Assembly (NCBI GenBank): GCA_031213475.1
Contig: JARUPZ010000005.1
Span: forward strand, 10,115,260 to 10,179,259
Direction of reading: 5' to 3'
DNA from: Nereocystis luetkeana
Taxonomy: Eukaryota; Sar; Phaeophyceae; Laminariales; Laminariaceae
Length of the DNA stretch: 64,000 nucleotides
Every line of letters starts with the position of its first letter. The first letter of the stretch is position 1. This document shows positions 1-10,916 of the stretch, piece after piece. A model generated the notes under the pieces. That model ran no database searches and was not told where the DNA came from. It worked only from the letters and a program-made list of their open reading frames with translations. A program made the position numbers and the translations under genes.

Positions 1-420
<420 letters not shown>

Positions 421-476
421 CGACATCCAGCACAACCAGTGTCCGTGCCGATTCTTCAATCCTAGAAGAGATACAA
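421..476 (-). mobile_element. LINE 3'-end fragment
   Basis: This is a short match to the terminal part of the (AC)n-tailed LINE 3' region (the same segment is near 6080-6130), abutting the SINE tail. Confidence 0.7.
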
Positions 477-1250
477 GCATGCATGTGTGTTTCCACGTTA
501 GTTAGTTTCCACTACGTGCATGCGTGTTTCCATCTGTTTCCATCTACCCATTGTCAATATTAATACTCGTATTATTAATACCATTAATTCTACCCTACGA
601 CCGGATACAGGTAATAATCCGGCGCGAGGTCGACCAAACAAAGACTCTGTTTGATACGTCGCCCAAATCGAATCAAAATGGTAAAAGTACTATTAATACT
701 GCCGTTCGTTTTCTTTTTTTGCATTTGCACAAAAACATACGCAGCGCATTAATAGTATCCTCCTGTCCACTCATTGTCATCCACGACGATGCGACAGCCA
801 ATCAAAACCCTGCGAGCACCCAATCCACCCAGGACAGACAAGGAGAACGAATGTCATGCGTGGCTAACAGAAGAAGAAACGAGCTTTTGTCTGACGTGTC
901 ACACAGCTTGCATTTTGAGTTTCAACCATTCAATCCTTCATACTCACAGCTGACTGACGTATTGTTACAGCTTTATGAAACCTACGTACAATACGTAGAT
1001 TTACAGCAGTATTAATGGTAGAAACCTACGTTCTCCACAGAGACGACCACAGGAGACGAGACGCCCTGCCTTTTCACTTCGCAACTTGTCTCTACTGCAG
1101 TATACCTGTCCACAAATTCTCCACAACGGAAGAGCGACACATCAGCTTCATTCTGCGCATACAGGGTACACTTGGGCTAGCGGGCGCAGTCGCCACACCA
1201 CCCGCTGTGATTGCTGAGAGAGGAGAGGTGACAGGCAACGCAAAACAAGC
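477..1250 (+). promoter_or_regulatory. Upstream/5' UTR region of ZIP gene A
   Basis: The region directly upstream of exon 1 of gene A is similar to the regions upstream of genes B (about 37480-37929) and C (about 59395-59614). The clearest shared island is CAGCCAATCAAA at about 796-807. The block before it (GCGCATTAATAG...ACTCATTG) also has a counterpart upstream of gene B. Small ORFs here show no family similarity that I recognise. The transcription start cannot be placed from sequence. Confidence 0.6.
795..807 (+). promoter_or_regulatory. CCAAT-box-like element, gene A
   Basis: CAGCCAATCAAA lies about 450 bp before the ATG. The same string occurs upstream of gene B (37588-37599) and nearly the same upstream of gene C (59409-59419). 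A CCAAT core bound by an NF-Y-type factor is the obvious reading, which is inference from the motif and its conservation. Confidence 0.5.
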
Positions 1251-1361
1251 ATGGGAACTTCTGACGAAAACAACGAGAACGCTCCGGCTGCTTTTGGGCT
1301 CGTCGTTTTCGCTGGGCTGTCGACATGCGTCGGCGCGGGCTTCGTCTTCAACACTCGCCTG
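1251..1361 (+). CDS. ZIP metal transporter gene A, exon 1
   Basis: This exon encodes 37 residues, starting MGTSDENNENAPAAFGLVV and ending FVFNTRL, followed by a donor CTG|GTGAGC. The segment APAAFGLVVFAGLSTCVGAG has the character of the first transmembrane helix of ZIP proteins of the ZupT/GufA type, where TM1 is followed by a short loop and TM2. The phase-0 end joins in frame to exon 2 at 24670, giving FNTRL|VKLASKRF. The ATG is chosen because it is conserved in position and context in genes B and C, whose exon 1 has exactly the same length. The intron to exon 2 would be 23.3 kb, so the pairing is inferred from order and phase and is not proved. ZIP proteins move zinc or other divalent metals into the cytosol across the plasma or an organelle membrane. 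Confidence 0.8.
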
Positions 1362-1471
1362 GTGAGCTATAGCCCCGCCCCTCCCTCCCTCCCCCCGTCC
1401 CTGCCTCTTGCCCCCCTCGCTTGCTGCTGGCACGAGACGACCCTGTTCTAGATTAAAACACAGCGCAACCA

Positions 1472-3956
1472 AGCCCGCGAGCGTGCGTTGCCTCTACACT
1501 ATCTCGTATTTTGCACTTCCTCGTGACAAGAGCGTCATCGTGATATCAACGTCGATTAATCGCACTTACTTCCAAGTCCATACACCAGGACTAAGCGTTG
1601 CAAATTGCGGAGTAGTGACGGTCGCCACTACCACGGTATCGTTTCGTTCTTAGGCGCACACTATGGAGAGGGACCATTATTGTACCCAAGTTACGTCTGC
1701 CCGGCCGCCCACTGAGTCCCACAACCCAGACGGTCGGCATCACCGCATGACGTGCGAGTATTAAAAAATGTACCACCACTGGCAACAGTTTTTTTACGGG
1801 TAACAGATAAGGACTCGGGTTGTTGTGCTGGATGTCGACGTGTAGAAACGTTTCGTGTGAAGAACTCTTACTTACATATCGGTAACAGATCACCTACAGC
1901 GTGGTAGACCTCAGCAGCATGTACTACTACTGCTGTTTGCCTCCTGAATGCTCGTGGTTTTTCCTGCCCGTTGCTTGTGACGGGTCACATCCGCCGCCGC
2001 CGGATAACTGATGTAATACTATACTGGTACCAGGTATGTGTACGTAGGTACGTAATGAGAAGTAATTCTTCCCCAACAAAACGAAATTAGGATTTTGGAT
2101 GTCCATCCCATACTGCTGCAGCTGTGCATGGGTCCAAAGGCTTAGCCCTACAGCAGGCAGTGGCTCTGTGCTGACCGGCAACCACCGCACGCACAGCACA
2201 GGGCGGCACACAGCTCGCCATCGTTCCAGTGCGGTACGTACTGCATTCAGGTGAATTCTGATCGTGACGCTGGGGACTAGTCGGCCGCCAACGAGAAGGC
2301 AAGGCGTGGAATGGACCTCACGGTCGAATTCGGTTGTTTTAGATGACACGTTCGATGTTTCTGCTTCGTACGTAACAGGTAGAGGTCAAAAGTCCCGTTT
2401 TTTACATGGAATCCTGGTGCTTGTACTGCTCTGCTACTGCCGCTGCTGCTGATCTGTATTGCTTTTCTGCTACTCTGACTGAGTGACGTACAGCGTAATG
2501 AGGGTGCACACGCTACCCTGTGGGTTGCCCTCCTTCGGGTTACCCGCTGCTGTAGTCTACCAGTAGCTTTTCATGTACAGTTTGAGTAACTCGACTGTTT
2601 TATGTGTGCACGTACTGTTGTAGGTAGGTAGACTGGATACGCTGCTGCCGTCTCGGCTCCCAAGTTATTTTTCTCCCCCGAAGAGAGACCTTGAAAAACT
2701 GGTGTGTGGCTCGTGTGGGTACTGCTGTACTCATGTCATAGGTGGCCATCTTGAGAGCGTACTCTGGTTGACAGGTCACTGGCACCGGTAACAGACAGAC
2801 ACGTACGAGTACAGGCAAAACAGGGGATGTTATGATTGTCGTCTCGACTATTCCAAAAAAGGTGACTGACATCACACTACTGTTAGGACTGCAGCCGAGC
2901 AGCTGTACGAGGTACATGCTCGTATCTCCGATGATCACCTTGAGAGTACCAGGTACCCTGGTTGACTGGTCACTGGTACCGGCAACAGATACCTACAGAC
3001 GCAGCAGGCAGTAGTGTGGTAAACTACTGCTGCCGCTTGATGTACCATTAATAGCTGGATTGCTGTTCTCAAGCCTGCTGTTGCTTGTGGCGGCTCACAT
3101 CCGCCGTCGGAATCAAAGGCACACTGAAAACCGCCTCATGACGCGAGATAAAAGACATACACCCCTCCAACGATGTTGTTAAAGCTGTACCTGGTATGTG
3201 TTTGAAGCTCAGGGTTTCTTGAACGCATCCATGTAACCTTTCATGTCACATGCACCAAACCATGGTAATGCTGCTGCTGCAGCAGCTGTAGGTGCATGTT
3301 CGTATCTCAGATGGCCACCTTGGGAGCGTACCAAGTACTCTGGTTGACTGGTCCTTGGTACCGCTAACTGACGCATCCAAAGAGCAGTAATATTAATAGT
3401 CGTCGGGTGACTATGTAATGCACATATAAATATTATACCTTGTACTCCTACTATTTTATTATTATTTCCATTGCCATCGATACTACAGCAGCACGCACCC
3501 GTGCATGCTTTTTTTTCAAGGTTGCCCGTAGCGGCTGACATCCTCCGACATCCCCCGCCGTCGGATATAACTGATGAATGTGTATGACCTATCAGTACAG
3601 AACAGTAAAACTGAACGCAAGCGGTGTCATATTAATAGCTGGCATCCGCCGTCGGAAAACTGATACATGCCTGTGTAGTATGCAGCCTGATGATGATATC
3701 ATAACATGTACCAGGTAGGAAATGATGTGTATACCTGGTTCTACTAGCTGTACTACCTGGTACGAATGTACTTGTGTACCTGTGGTATATGATCCAGAGG
3801 CAGAGTATGTGTGTCTTTGGTTTGCTTTGTTGTGCTTCGGTTTGCTTGTTCGTAGTCTTGATACACATCCTAAAATTAATCAATATCTGGTAGGTACCAG
3901 GTAATATCATTCTTGTTTTTTTTGGCCTGTTTCAGTTATTCATCATATCAACAGCA
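1472..3956. other. Intronic stretch with degenerate dispersed repeats, no gene seen
   Basis: There is no convincing exon. Two short modules recur in degraded form. One contains GGCTCACATCCGCCGTCGG (about 1980-2015, 3085-3115, 3520-3570, 3640-3660, with weaker echoes near 4725 and 4880). The other is CTCTGGTTGACTGGTCACTGGTACCG-like (about 2760, 2960, 3350). Many GGTACCAGGTACC-type palindromes are scattered between them. The right end of the CCTCTATAG-terminal element family lies at about 1648-1678. Confidence 0.5.
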
Positions 3957-3969
3957 GTTGTTGTTGTTT

Positions 3970-4016
<47 letters not shown>
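3957..4016 (+). repeat. (GTT)n microsatellite
   Basis: A run of about 19 GTT units with a few interruptions sits immediately upstream of a diverged LINE 3' tail. Confidence 0.95.
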
Positions 4017-4017
<1 letters not shown>

Positions 4018-4500
4018 GCCGCATCTCCATGAGGGGCACGACACTTTTTTTTGTTTTTTTTTCGATTCGTTCTGCTTTGTTTCATTCGATTCTTCTCTTT
4101 TTATTGCAACTTCGCTGTACCATTTCATTGATTGGCATCTCTTTTTTTTTCATAGAATGCATTTTCATATAATGAATCATAAGTAGTGTGTGTCGTGCCT
4201 GTCGTATCCGGTATTCTTACGATGAACACCCAGAACAAAACATCGAATGCTCTTTTAACCCTTTTAGGACCCCAGTCCCGTTTTGGGGACAAACTACTTA
4301 TATTTAGAGTGAATTGTCCCCACATATGGTAGTGCGGTTCTAAAAGGGTTAATAGTATTTTCATTGGTGTCGTATTAATAGTTGAATAAAAAACCTAAAA
4401 AGTACGGAGAGCTTGCATCTCGTTCTGCAGCGGTAGGATCGAAGAATCGGCACGGACACTGGTTGTGTGCTGGATAAGTATCGACGGGTTGAAAGAATGG
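4017..4500 (+). mobile_element. Diverged LINE 3' tail carrying a piggyBac-like MITE
   Basis: The stretch shows CATGAGGGGCACGACAC, a T-rich tract, CATAGAATG, GTCGTGCCTGTCGTATCC, and finally GAATCGGCACGGACACTGG and a degenerate GACGGGTAGAAAG. These appear in the same order as in the 3' region of the LINE at 6027-10647. The foldback element at 4259-4348 interrupts it. Confidence 0.7.
4259..4348. mobile_element. piggyBac-like MITE (MITE-A), 90 bp
   Basis: The terminal inverted repeats start CCCTTTTAGG and end CTAAAAGGG. The inner arms are CCCAGTCCCGTTTTGGGGAC and GAATTGTCCCC. Perfect TTAA duplications lie on both sides (4255-4258 and 4349-4352). CCC ends plus a TTAA target are the hallmark of piggyBac-type transposition. 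There is no coding capacity. Confidence 0.85.
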
Positions 4501-4610
4501 ACAACACACCCCACACCTGCAGCAGAGGTACCGTACCTACAGAGAGTTATGGTCATGGTTGGTGGACTACCACGCGTATTTCATATAGCATGCACTATTT
4601 TTAGACTCTG

Positions 4611-4646
4611 CAGCAGTAGTAGTAGTAGTAGTAGATTATTTGTAGT
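4611..4646 (+). repeat. (AGT)n microsatellite
   Basis: About nine AGT units follow GCAGC, then ATTATTTGTAGTAG. Confidence 0.9.
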
Positions 4647-5130
4647 AGTGATATGGTACAACAATGATATTAGTATGTTGACCAACGAGTATCTGGATGT
4701 TTTTCGTCACCGTTTGGCTGCTTGTCGCGACTCGCATGCATGCGCCGTCGGATAACTCATCATATCGTAAAACCGAATGTGATACCTGGTATACACATAC
4801 CACATACGTGGGCCGAATCAAACATACGATAGCCCCTTATTATCTGAATACTCGTAATAGGTTCGTCATCTGCTAGCTAGAAACGGCTCACATCCCGGAT
4901 ATCTGATGGCGTCATAATATGTACCAGGTACTGCGACTGCAGTAGGTACTCCTATCAGGGGTGTGGGTGTGCCCATCGCACCACAAACTGCTGCGGCTGC
5001 CTCAACGGTACTTTGCGTGATTTTCGTATGCTTAGATTTGCTCGTCATTTCCCCTGGTTCTCCGTCTTGCTATGTCTGCTGTGCGTGTGGTATTGTTTCT
5101 CGGGCAAGTTCTGTTTTGATTGTCTGCCAC
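4647..5130. other. Intronic stretch, no gene seen
   Basis: The stretch holds degraded copies of the CGCCGTCGGATAACT module (about 4740) and CCTGGTA palindromes. No open frame looks coding. Confidence 0.4.
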
Positions 5131-5455
5131 CCCATGGAGGGGGCACGACGCTTTTTGTGGGTGATCTCTTTTTTTTATTCTCTTGATTCGTGTTTGTTTT
5201 TTTTCTTTCGTTTTTGTTCCTATTTATAGAATGTTCATGTCGTGCCTGTAGTATTCACGATGATGGCGTGTCATTGCATTGCCTAAATCCACTTACTGCA
5301 TAGCAATGTGCTGTAGTATCTCTGATGTGGAGTATCAAAAGTTTCGTGACGACATAACATTGTATCTCTTCTAGGATTGAAGAATCGTCACGGACACTGG
5401 TTGCGCTGGATATCGACGGGTAGAAATAACGGTTTAATGTGAGTGAGAACGCACA
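5131..5455 (+). mobile_element. LINE 3' tail, truncated copy
   Basis: This is a + orientation match to the last about 310 bp of the LINE 3' region, running from GGAGGGGGCACGACG through GTCGTGCCTG to GACGGGTAGAAATAACGG and a degenerate CA-rich end. Confidence 0.75.
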
Positions 5456-5512
5456 TACTATCCCAGGGTTACTACCCTGTCAGGTTGGCCGGTCACTGTA
5501 TCAGATACCAGG

Positions 5513-5749
5513 TTTCATAGATTGCGTATGTCGTGCCTGTCGTATCCAGTATGATGACATGGCTTTGCATTGCCCACTGCAGTGCATTCTGCACACGTAG
5601 CAACGTAGCATCTCTGTGGCGTAGCTTTGTGACCACAGAACTTGTATCTCTTCTAGGATTGAAGAATCGGCACGGACACTGGTTGTGCTGGATGTCGACG
5701 GGTAGAAAGAACGGTTTAAGGTGAAGAACACACACACACACACACACAC
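5513..5749 (+). mobile_element. LINE 3' tail with (AC)n end
   Basis: The copy runs from CATAGATTGCGTATGTCGTG to AGAACGGTTTAAGGTGAAG and ends in (AC)10. It is about 90 percent like the tail of the intact LINE and is truncated upstream of CATAGATTG. Confidence 0.85.
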
Positions 5750-5789
5750 CTGGTCAGACAGCGTATTGCGACATCTATCAATACCATAA

Positions 5790-6003
5790 ATATTCATATG
5801 TTTTTTTTTGGTTTTTTATTCTTGTTATCTGTTCATAGAATGTGGTATGTCGGGCCTGTCGTATCCGGAATGATCCATGGGCATTGCATTGTCTACTCTG
5901 CTTGCCAGTCTTGTGTGCCGTAGTTTGGGTGACCCTCGAACTGGTATCTCTGCTCTAGGATTGAAGAATCGAGACGGACACTGATTGCGCTGGATGTCGC
6001 ATA
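5790..6003 (+). mobile_element. LINE 3' tail, diverged
   Basis: A T-rich lead, TTCATAGAATG, GTCGGGCCTGTCG, and ATTGAAGAATCGAGACGGACA give the same order as the LINE tail. The terminal about 40 bp is lost. It faces the intact LINE copy that follows. Confidence 0.7.
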
Positions 6004-6026
6004 AACAAAGATTAAAATTGTCGAGG

Positions 6027-9000
6027 GGTGTGTGTGTTTGTGTGTGTTCTTCACATTAAACCGTTCTTTCTACCCGTCGACATCCAGCACAACCAGTGTC
6101 CGTGCCGATTCTTCCATCCTAGAAGAGATACAAGTTCTGTGGTCACAAAGCTACGCCACAGAGATACTACGTTGCCACGTGTGCAGTGTGAACTGCAGTG
6201 GGCAATGCAAAGCCATGTCATCATACTAGATACGACAGGCACGACATACGCAATCTATGAAATAGTGAAACGAAAAGAAACAATCAAAGAGAAAACAAAA
6301 ACAAGGTAGACAAGTCGAAAAAGAAGAAGAAAAATGAAAGCAAAATCTAAGAGAAACAATCTGTCGTGCCCCCCCCCCCGCAGGCGAGGTGACCTACACT
6401 TGAAAAAGAACGAGCTGGAAAAAAGAAGAAATAACAAAAAACACCACTGCTTGTGAACAGAGTAAGACAAAGACCCAAGGAGAAAGTAACAAGGAAAAAT
6501 AACAAAGGGGAAATAACAGGCAGACCAAAGCCCAAAGCACCTTCTAGGTGGCGGCAGCAGCTTGTGGTACGAGTAGTATAGCCAGGTTCTCCCTGCCAAT
6601 CCGCCTGGTACCTTGCTACCCAGACTGCCGTCTCCGCCCTGCGTTCGTCAACTATGCCCAGCCCCTTGGCGTCAGACAATACGAGCCGAGCAGAGCAGGT
6701 TCGTCTTCCAACCACGCCACACACGGCTCCTTGAGTACGGCTTATCAATCAGAAAAGGAAGAGGAAGAGAAAAAATGAAATGAAAATCACGGAGAGTCAG
6801 CGCAAGAAAGAAAAGAAAACAAAACTAAAAGAGAAGACAAGGGAAGACCACGTTCGAACCAGCTGCACCAGTTGGTAGCACTAGTAGTATGGTCATATTC
6901 TACTTCCTAGTCGACTTGGTGCCTTGCTACCCTGTCTGCCATCTCCTTCCTACTTTCGTCTACCGCCGTTTCCCTTCTACCCCTCCTGTTCCCCCCCCTC
7001 TCCGCATTCACTCGGTCGGGCTTTATGCCACTTCTCCTGTTGCCCCCTCCCCCCCCGTTCCTTTGGGCACCATCCACGGCGGATGCGCGGCGCTGTCTAC
7101 TCATCTCAGCCTCAGCCTCGTGCCACCTCACCATGAACCGTTCGGCTGCTTCAAGGATCCCCCGGTACCACTTCCCCACCTTTTTGGCTGCAGTGGACCA
7201 CAACGCGGTCTCAACTCCAAACACCAAGGGGGCAACTTCCGTTGACCCTTCGGTGGCTCGGAACTCCCTAAGGTCTTCGACTATGCATCTATGCCAAGTC
7301 TTACACTGTCCGCCTGGTCTCGGGTTCTCCCCACCAGCTATCGTCCCGAGCATTACCCGATTGGGTAATCGCTCCTTGCTTTGCCGTGCCACGCCCCCCG
7401 CAAAGAAGAGCCGCCGTTTGCGAATGGTCGTTTCGATGCTCTCGCAACGTGTCATCTTGAGGGCCTTCGCGTACGAGAGGGTGGCATGGTCAGTACGAAG
7501 TCGGCGCTGGAAGCCAATGACTCGCAACAGGACTTGGTGGTGAGCCGTTCGAAGCTTGGCAAAGTGTTCCGCTCTGAGGGTCCACGTCACACACCCGTAC
7601 AGCAGGGTCTCAATCACCTCGGCCTTCAGCATTCGGACTTTAAGGCTAAGGGGGGCGGTCGTCCTATCATACAACTCCGGGCCGAACCGTTTGAAGCATG
7701 CTCGCATGAGGCGGATCCGTCGGTCGATTTCGAGCGAGAGGTCAGCGTTTTCGTGGATAACGCCGCCTAGGTATAAGAACTGGGTCGTCTGCTTATACCT
7801 CTGACCTGCCGCTTCGATGACGAGCGGTGGTGCGAGGGTTGTCCGGTCTGGTGTTTGTAGGACCATTGTCTCAGTCTTCTTTTCCGACACCGTGAGGCCT
7901 GCTGCTTCGAAGACAGTCACGATGACTGTCATCATTTTTGCGAGCCCTTCAGCCGACTTCGAGACAATTCCTGCATCGTCGGCGTACAACATGCCCCATA
8001 CAGACCTTCGCACGCACGCCAATGGCTCCTCCTTCCCTGTTCGAACTACTCCAGCTTCCAAGAGTTGGACCAAATCCCTTACAATGGCTTCGTCTAGGCT
8101 GAAGCGTACTAGTACGACGTGTAACGCAGCAGCGAAGAACACGTTGAACAGTAACGGTGACAGTACACAGCCTTGCCGCAGCCCCTGCGTGACATCAAAC
8201 CATTCCGAGAGCTCGCCGTCATCAGTACGCACGCGAGCCCGCATGCCATCGTGGAAATTACGGATAATTCTCAGCATCTTGGTTGGTACGCCAAAGCGTG
8301 TGAGTACCTTCCATAACAGCTCTCGGTCGACAGAGTCGTACGCTTTCTGCAGATCGATGAAGCACACGTATAAGGGGATTTTCCTCTGTCGTCCGAGCTC
8401 TTGCAGCCGGCGCACGACGAACAACATATCAATCGTTGATCGTGCGGGGCGGAAGCCGCACTGTTCCTCGGGGAGTAGTTCCTCGGTCTCGCAGTAGTTG
8501 CTGAGGCGGGACGCGACGATTTTCAACAACACTTTGCCTGCGTGGGCAACAAGCGAGATCCCTCTATAGTTGTTGCAGTCAGTTCGATCCTTCTTTTTGT
8601 GAAGGACCTTGATGATCGCATCTTTCCATTGCTGAGGGACTTCTCCTGTTAACCAAACATTGACAAGGATGTTGTGAAAGCGCTGGGCGAATGCCGGGTG
8701 GTCGATTTTTAGGAGTTCGACCGGGAGACCATCTGGCCCGACAGCTTTCCAATTCGACATCCCCTTAAGTGCTTCGGTCATCTCGTCTATGGATGGTTCA
8801 TCTTCAAGCGACAGTTTAGGCGGTCGCGGTGGCAAGAGGTCGATGATCGTGGGATCGAGTTTCAGCGACTTCGTGTTCAAGAGTTTGTGATAAAACCCCG
8901 CCCATCGTTCACGAATTCGCACCTTATCCCGTAGGATCGTGCCATCCTCGTCCCTAATGAACTGTTCGCTCCTCGCTTTAGTCCCTTCCAATCCTACCGT

Positions 9001-10735
9001 ACTCTTAAGGTGCTTGTAAAAGCCTCTTTGGTCGTTGTTCGCTAGGAGTCGTTCGGTTTCGGCAAGGTACGCTTCGAAGTACGCATGCAGTCCTGCGGCA
9101 ATCACCTTCTGTAGGTTCGCACACGCAGATCTCAGGGTCTTCCACGCGGTTCTGTCCCGGGGGTGGGCACGCAAGAATTGTCGTGCATCCTCCCTCGCTG
9201 TCCATGCTGGCATGAATGCGGCCAAGGTTTCGGCAGACTCACACCATCCATGTCTGCGGTGGCGACGTGCAGGGGGTGGTACCTCTTTTTCGACCGCATC
9301 AATAACAGCCGCAGTGAAAATCTCAACCATACCAGACGTATTACGGGGCTGGATAGGCTGGTTGAGAGTGGAGATGATCCTGGAGACTACTCGTTCACGA
9401 CAATTTCCATCGGACATAAAAAGCTGCCTGTCGAACTCTCGGCGTTTCGTCGGTCTACGTATTTGTCTGTTGGGCGCAAAACGACCACCGAGTCGGACTT
9501 TGATATACAAGATGTTGTGGTCTGAGTCAGCCTTAGCTGGGGCAGGAGGCTGTGGGACGACTTTCGCATCTTGTACTCTAGGTCGATGGACTTGACGGGT
9601 TAGGATGTAGTCAATCCGCTTACGGTCATTCGGGCCGGTGCCGTTGTAAGTATGCGATATCCCACCCTTGCGCGTGCTGAAAAACGTGTTGGTGAGAGCC
9701 AACTTGCAATTGGTGGCGAACGACAGGAGCCGTCTGCCATTATCGTTACGAACATCACGTCCATACGCTCCCAGCACTCTGCTTTCATCATCACCGCACC
9801 CTTCCTTCCTCTGTCCAGTTCGCGCGTTGGCATCCATCAGTACAAACAGACACTCTTTCGTCGGGATTTTTTTCACCAAGTACTCCAGCTTCTGCCAGAA
9901 GATACCTTTCAGTTCGGCGTCCTTGGTACAATCAGTTGGAGCATACGCAACGACGAAATTGACTGCCTCGCATTTGCCAGCCAGCTCAAAGCGCATAGAC
10001 ATTAGCCGCTCGTCAACGAACTGATGAGTATACACAGACTTACTGCACAACGATTCCTTGACAGCTAGGCCTACTCCGTACAGCCCTTGCCTGGTGGCTG
10101 TTGTTTCCTGTCCTGAACAGAAAACACGATACCCTGCCGCACGGAACGTCGTGCTGCCGGACCTCCGAGTTTCTTGCAGGCCAATGAAGTCACAGCCGAG
10201 TTGCCGTCCCTTCGCCAGTACCCGCTCGTCATGTCCGTACCCGTTCTTCCCCTTTACAGCCAGGGTGCGCACATTGTAGGTCGCTACCGTCACAAGTGCC
10301 TCCTTCTGTCTCTTACGAGCCTCGCGTGCTGCTTTCTTTGCCAGCCGACGTGGGGCTCGTCCCCGCCTTCTTTTTTTCTTTTTTTGTTTCTTTTTTTTCT
10401 CTATGGCGAAAGTGGCTCTCCGTTTCGTAGCCCGGTACGCGCCTTGGTTTCCGTTGGCTGGGTGCAGCCGTCCCAACCCACGCCGACAATCCCATCCTTC
10501 CTGTCGTGCATGCATACCCACGCTGTGGCCAGCCTCTCCACTCCACCGGCTGCCCACGTAGCGCTCTCTGCTGTGGTGATGTACCCGTCCCGCCTGAGGG
10601 ATGAACTCCTCGGCGTCGGGGTTGAAAAGAAAAAACATCACCACCACCCCACGCGGTCCTTAAAGCGAGCAGGCCACCAGCCGGACCGCGCAAGGTTCCC
10701 TACCTACGTAGTCCGAAGCTCGATGTTCGTGTGAC
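6027..10735 (-). mobile_element. Non-LTR retrotransposon (LINE), apparently full length
   Basis: The element reads right to left: a short 5' leader, one long ORF (10647-6907), then an about 880-bp 3' region ending in AACGGTTTAATGTGAAG and a (CA)n tail at 6027-6047. One ORF with an apurinic-type endonuclease plus reverse transcriptase, and a microsatellite rather than poly(A) tail, suits the RTE-like part of the LINE tree. That clade call is inference. The 5' boundary is uncertain (about 10650-10735) because no second full copy is present and I could not identify a target-site duplication. Many 5'-truncated relatives lie within 20 kb. Confidence 0.85.
6907..10647 (-). CDS. LINE polyprotein: endonuclease plus reverse transcriptase (1246 aa)
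   Basis: The ORF has no internal stop over 1246 codons. A Lys/Arg-rich segment (residues about 84-116) precedes an exonuclease/endonuclease/phosphatase-fold domain (about 118-385) with TYNVRTL (N125), LQETR (E159), MDANARTG (D272, N274), RIDYIL (D346) and SDHN (D376, H377). The reverse transcriptase spans about 610-930, with GPDGLPVELLK (637-647), FIDLQKAYDSVD (D765), QGLRQGCVLSPLLFN (821-835) and YADD (888-891). The C-terminal part (930-1246) includes the LLYGCVTWTL and RRLFFAGGVAR motifs common after the RT in such elements. All expected catalytic residues are visible, so the product could nick DNA and prime reverse transcription on target DNA. The start is the first in-frame ATG, and a later methionine (residue 45) is possible. 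No separate ORF1 is seen. Confidence 0.9.
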   Translation of the reverse strand: MVVMFFLFNPDAEEFIPQAGRVHHHSRERYVGSRWSGEAGHSVGMHARQEGWDCRRGLGRLHPANGNQGAYRATKRRATFAIEKKKKQKKKKRRRGRAPRRLAKKAAREARKRQKEALVTVATYNVRTLAVKGKNGYGHDERVLAKGRQLGCDFIGLQETRRSGSTTFRAAGYRVFCSGQETTATRQGLYGVGLAVKESLCSKSVYTHQFVDERLMSMRFELAGKCEAVNFVVAYAPTDCTKDAELKGIFWQKLEYLVKKIPTKECLFVLMDANARTGQRKEGCGDDESRVLGAYGRDVRNDNGRRLLSFATNCKLALTNTFFSTRKGGISHTYNGTGPNDRKRIDYILTRQVHRPRVQDAKVVPQPPAPAKADSDHNILYIKVRLGGRFAPNRQIRRPTKRREFDRQLFMSDGNCRERVVSRIISTLNQPIQPRNTSGMVEIFTAAVIDAVEKEVPPPARRHRRHGWCESAETLAAFMPAWTAREDARQFLRAHPRDRTAWKTLRSACANLQKVIAAGLHAYFEAYLAETERLLANNDQRGFYKHLKSTVGLEGTKARSEQFIRDEDGTILRDKVRIRERWAGFYHKLLNTKSLKLDPTIIDLLPPRPPKLSLEDEPSIDEMTEALKGMSNWKAVGPDGLPVELLKIDHPAFAQRFHNILVNVWLTGEVPQQWKDAIIKVLHKKKDRTDCNNYRGISLVAHAGKVLLKIVASRLSNYCETEELLPEEQCGFRPARSTIDMLFVVRRLQELGRQRKIPLYVCFIDLQKAYDSVDRELLWKVLTRFGVPTKMLRIIRNFHDGMRARVRTDDGELSEWFDVTQGLRQGCVLSPLLFNVFFAAALHVVLVRFSLDEAIVRDLVQLLEAGVVRTGKEEPLACVRRSVWGMLYADDAGIVSKSAEGLAKMMTVIVTVFEAAGLTVSEKKTETMVLQTPDRTTLAPPLVIEAAGQRYKQTTQFLYLGGVIHENADLSLEIDRRIRLMRACFKRFGPELYDRTTAPLSLKVRMLKAEVIETLLYGCVTWTLRAEHFAKLRTAHHQVLLRVIGFQRRLRTDHATLSYAKALKMTRCESIETTIRKRRLFFAGGVARQSKERLPNRVMLGTIAGGENPRPGGQCKTWHRCIVEDLREFRATEGSTEVAPLVFGVETALWSTAAKKVGKWYRGILEAAERFMVRWHEAEAEMSRQRRASAVDGAQRNGGGGGNRRSGIKPDRVNAERGGNRRGRRETAVDESRKEMADRVARHQVD

Positions 10736-10916
10736 TGTCGCTAGACCGCTGCAGGTCCTGGCAGACTTCCTCGGCCCACCCCAAGGACGGGGCAGGCCGA
10801 AGCAGGCAGAGGGTTCTACTTGCGGATTTTGTTAGGCGCAGTACTGGTGTAGCGACACACATACATACATGTCTAACTCTGTAGTTGGGAACGTGTTGCA
10901 TATACTGAGCTTTAGC
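10736..10916. other. Sequence beyond the LINE 5' end, unassigned
   Basis: No match to other parts of the window is apparent, so the real LINE 5' end may lie in here. Confidence 0.3.

Noticed and set aside
7025-8497. Many + strand ORFs of 100-226 codons across 6.9-10.7 kb and its copies
   Set aside because: Shadows of the LINE polyprotein on the opposite strand. The repeats at 13.6, 15.3 and 17.8 kb are copies of the same shadow.
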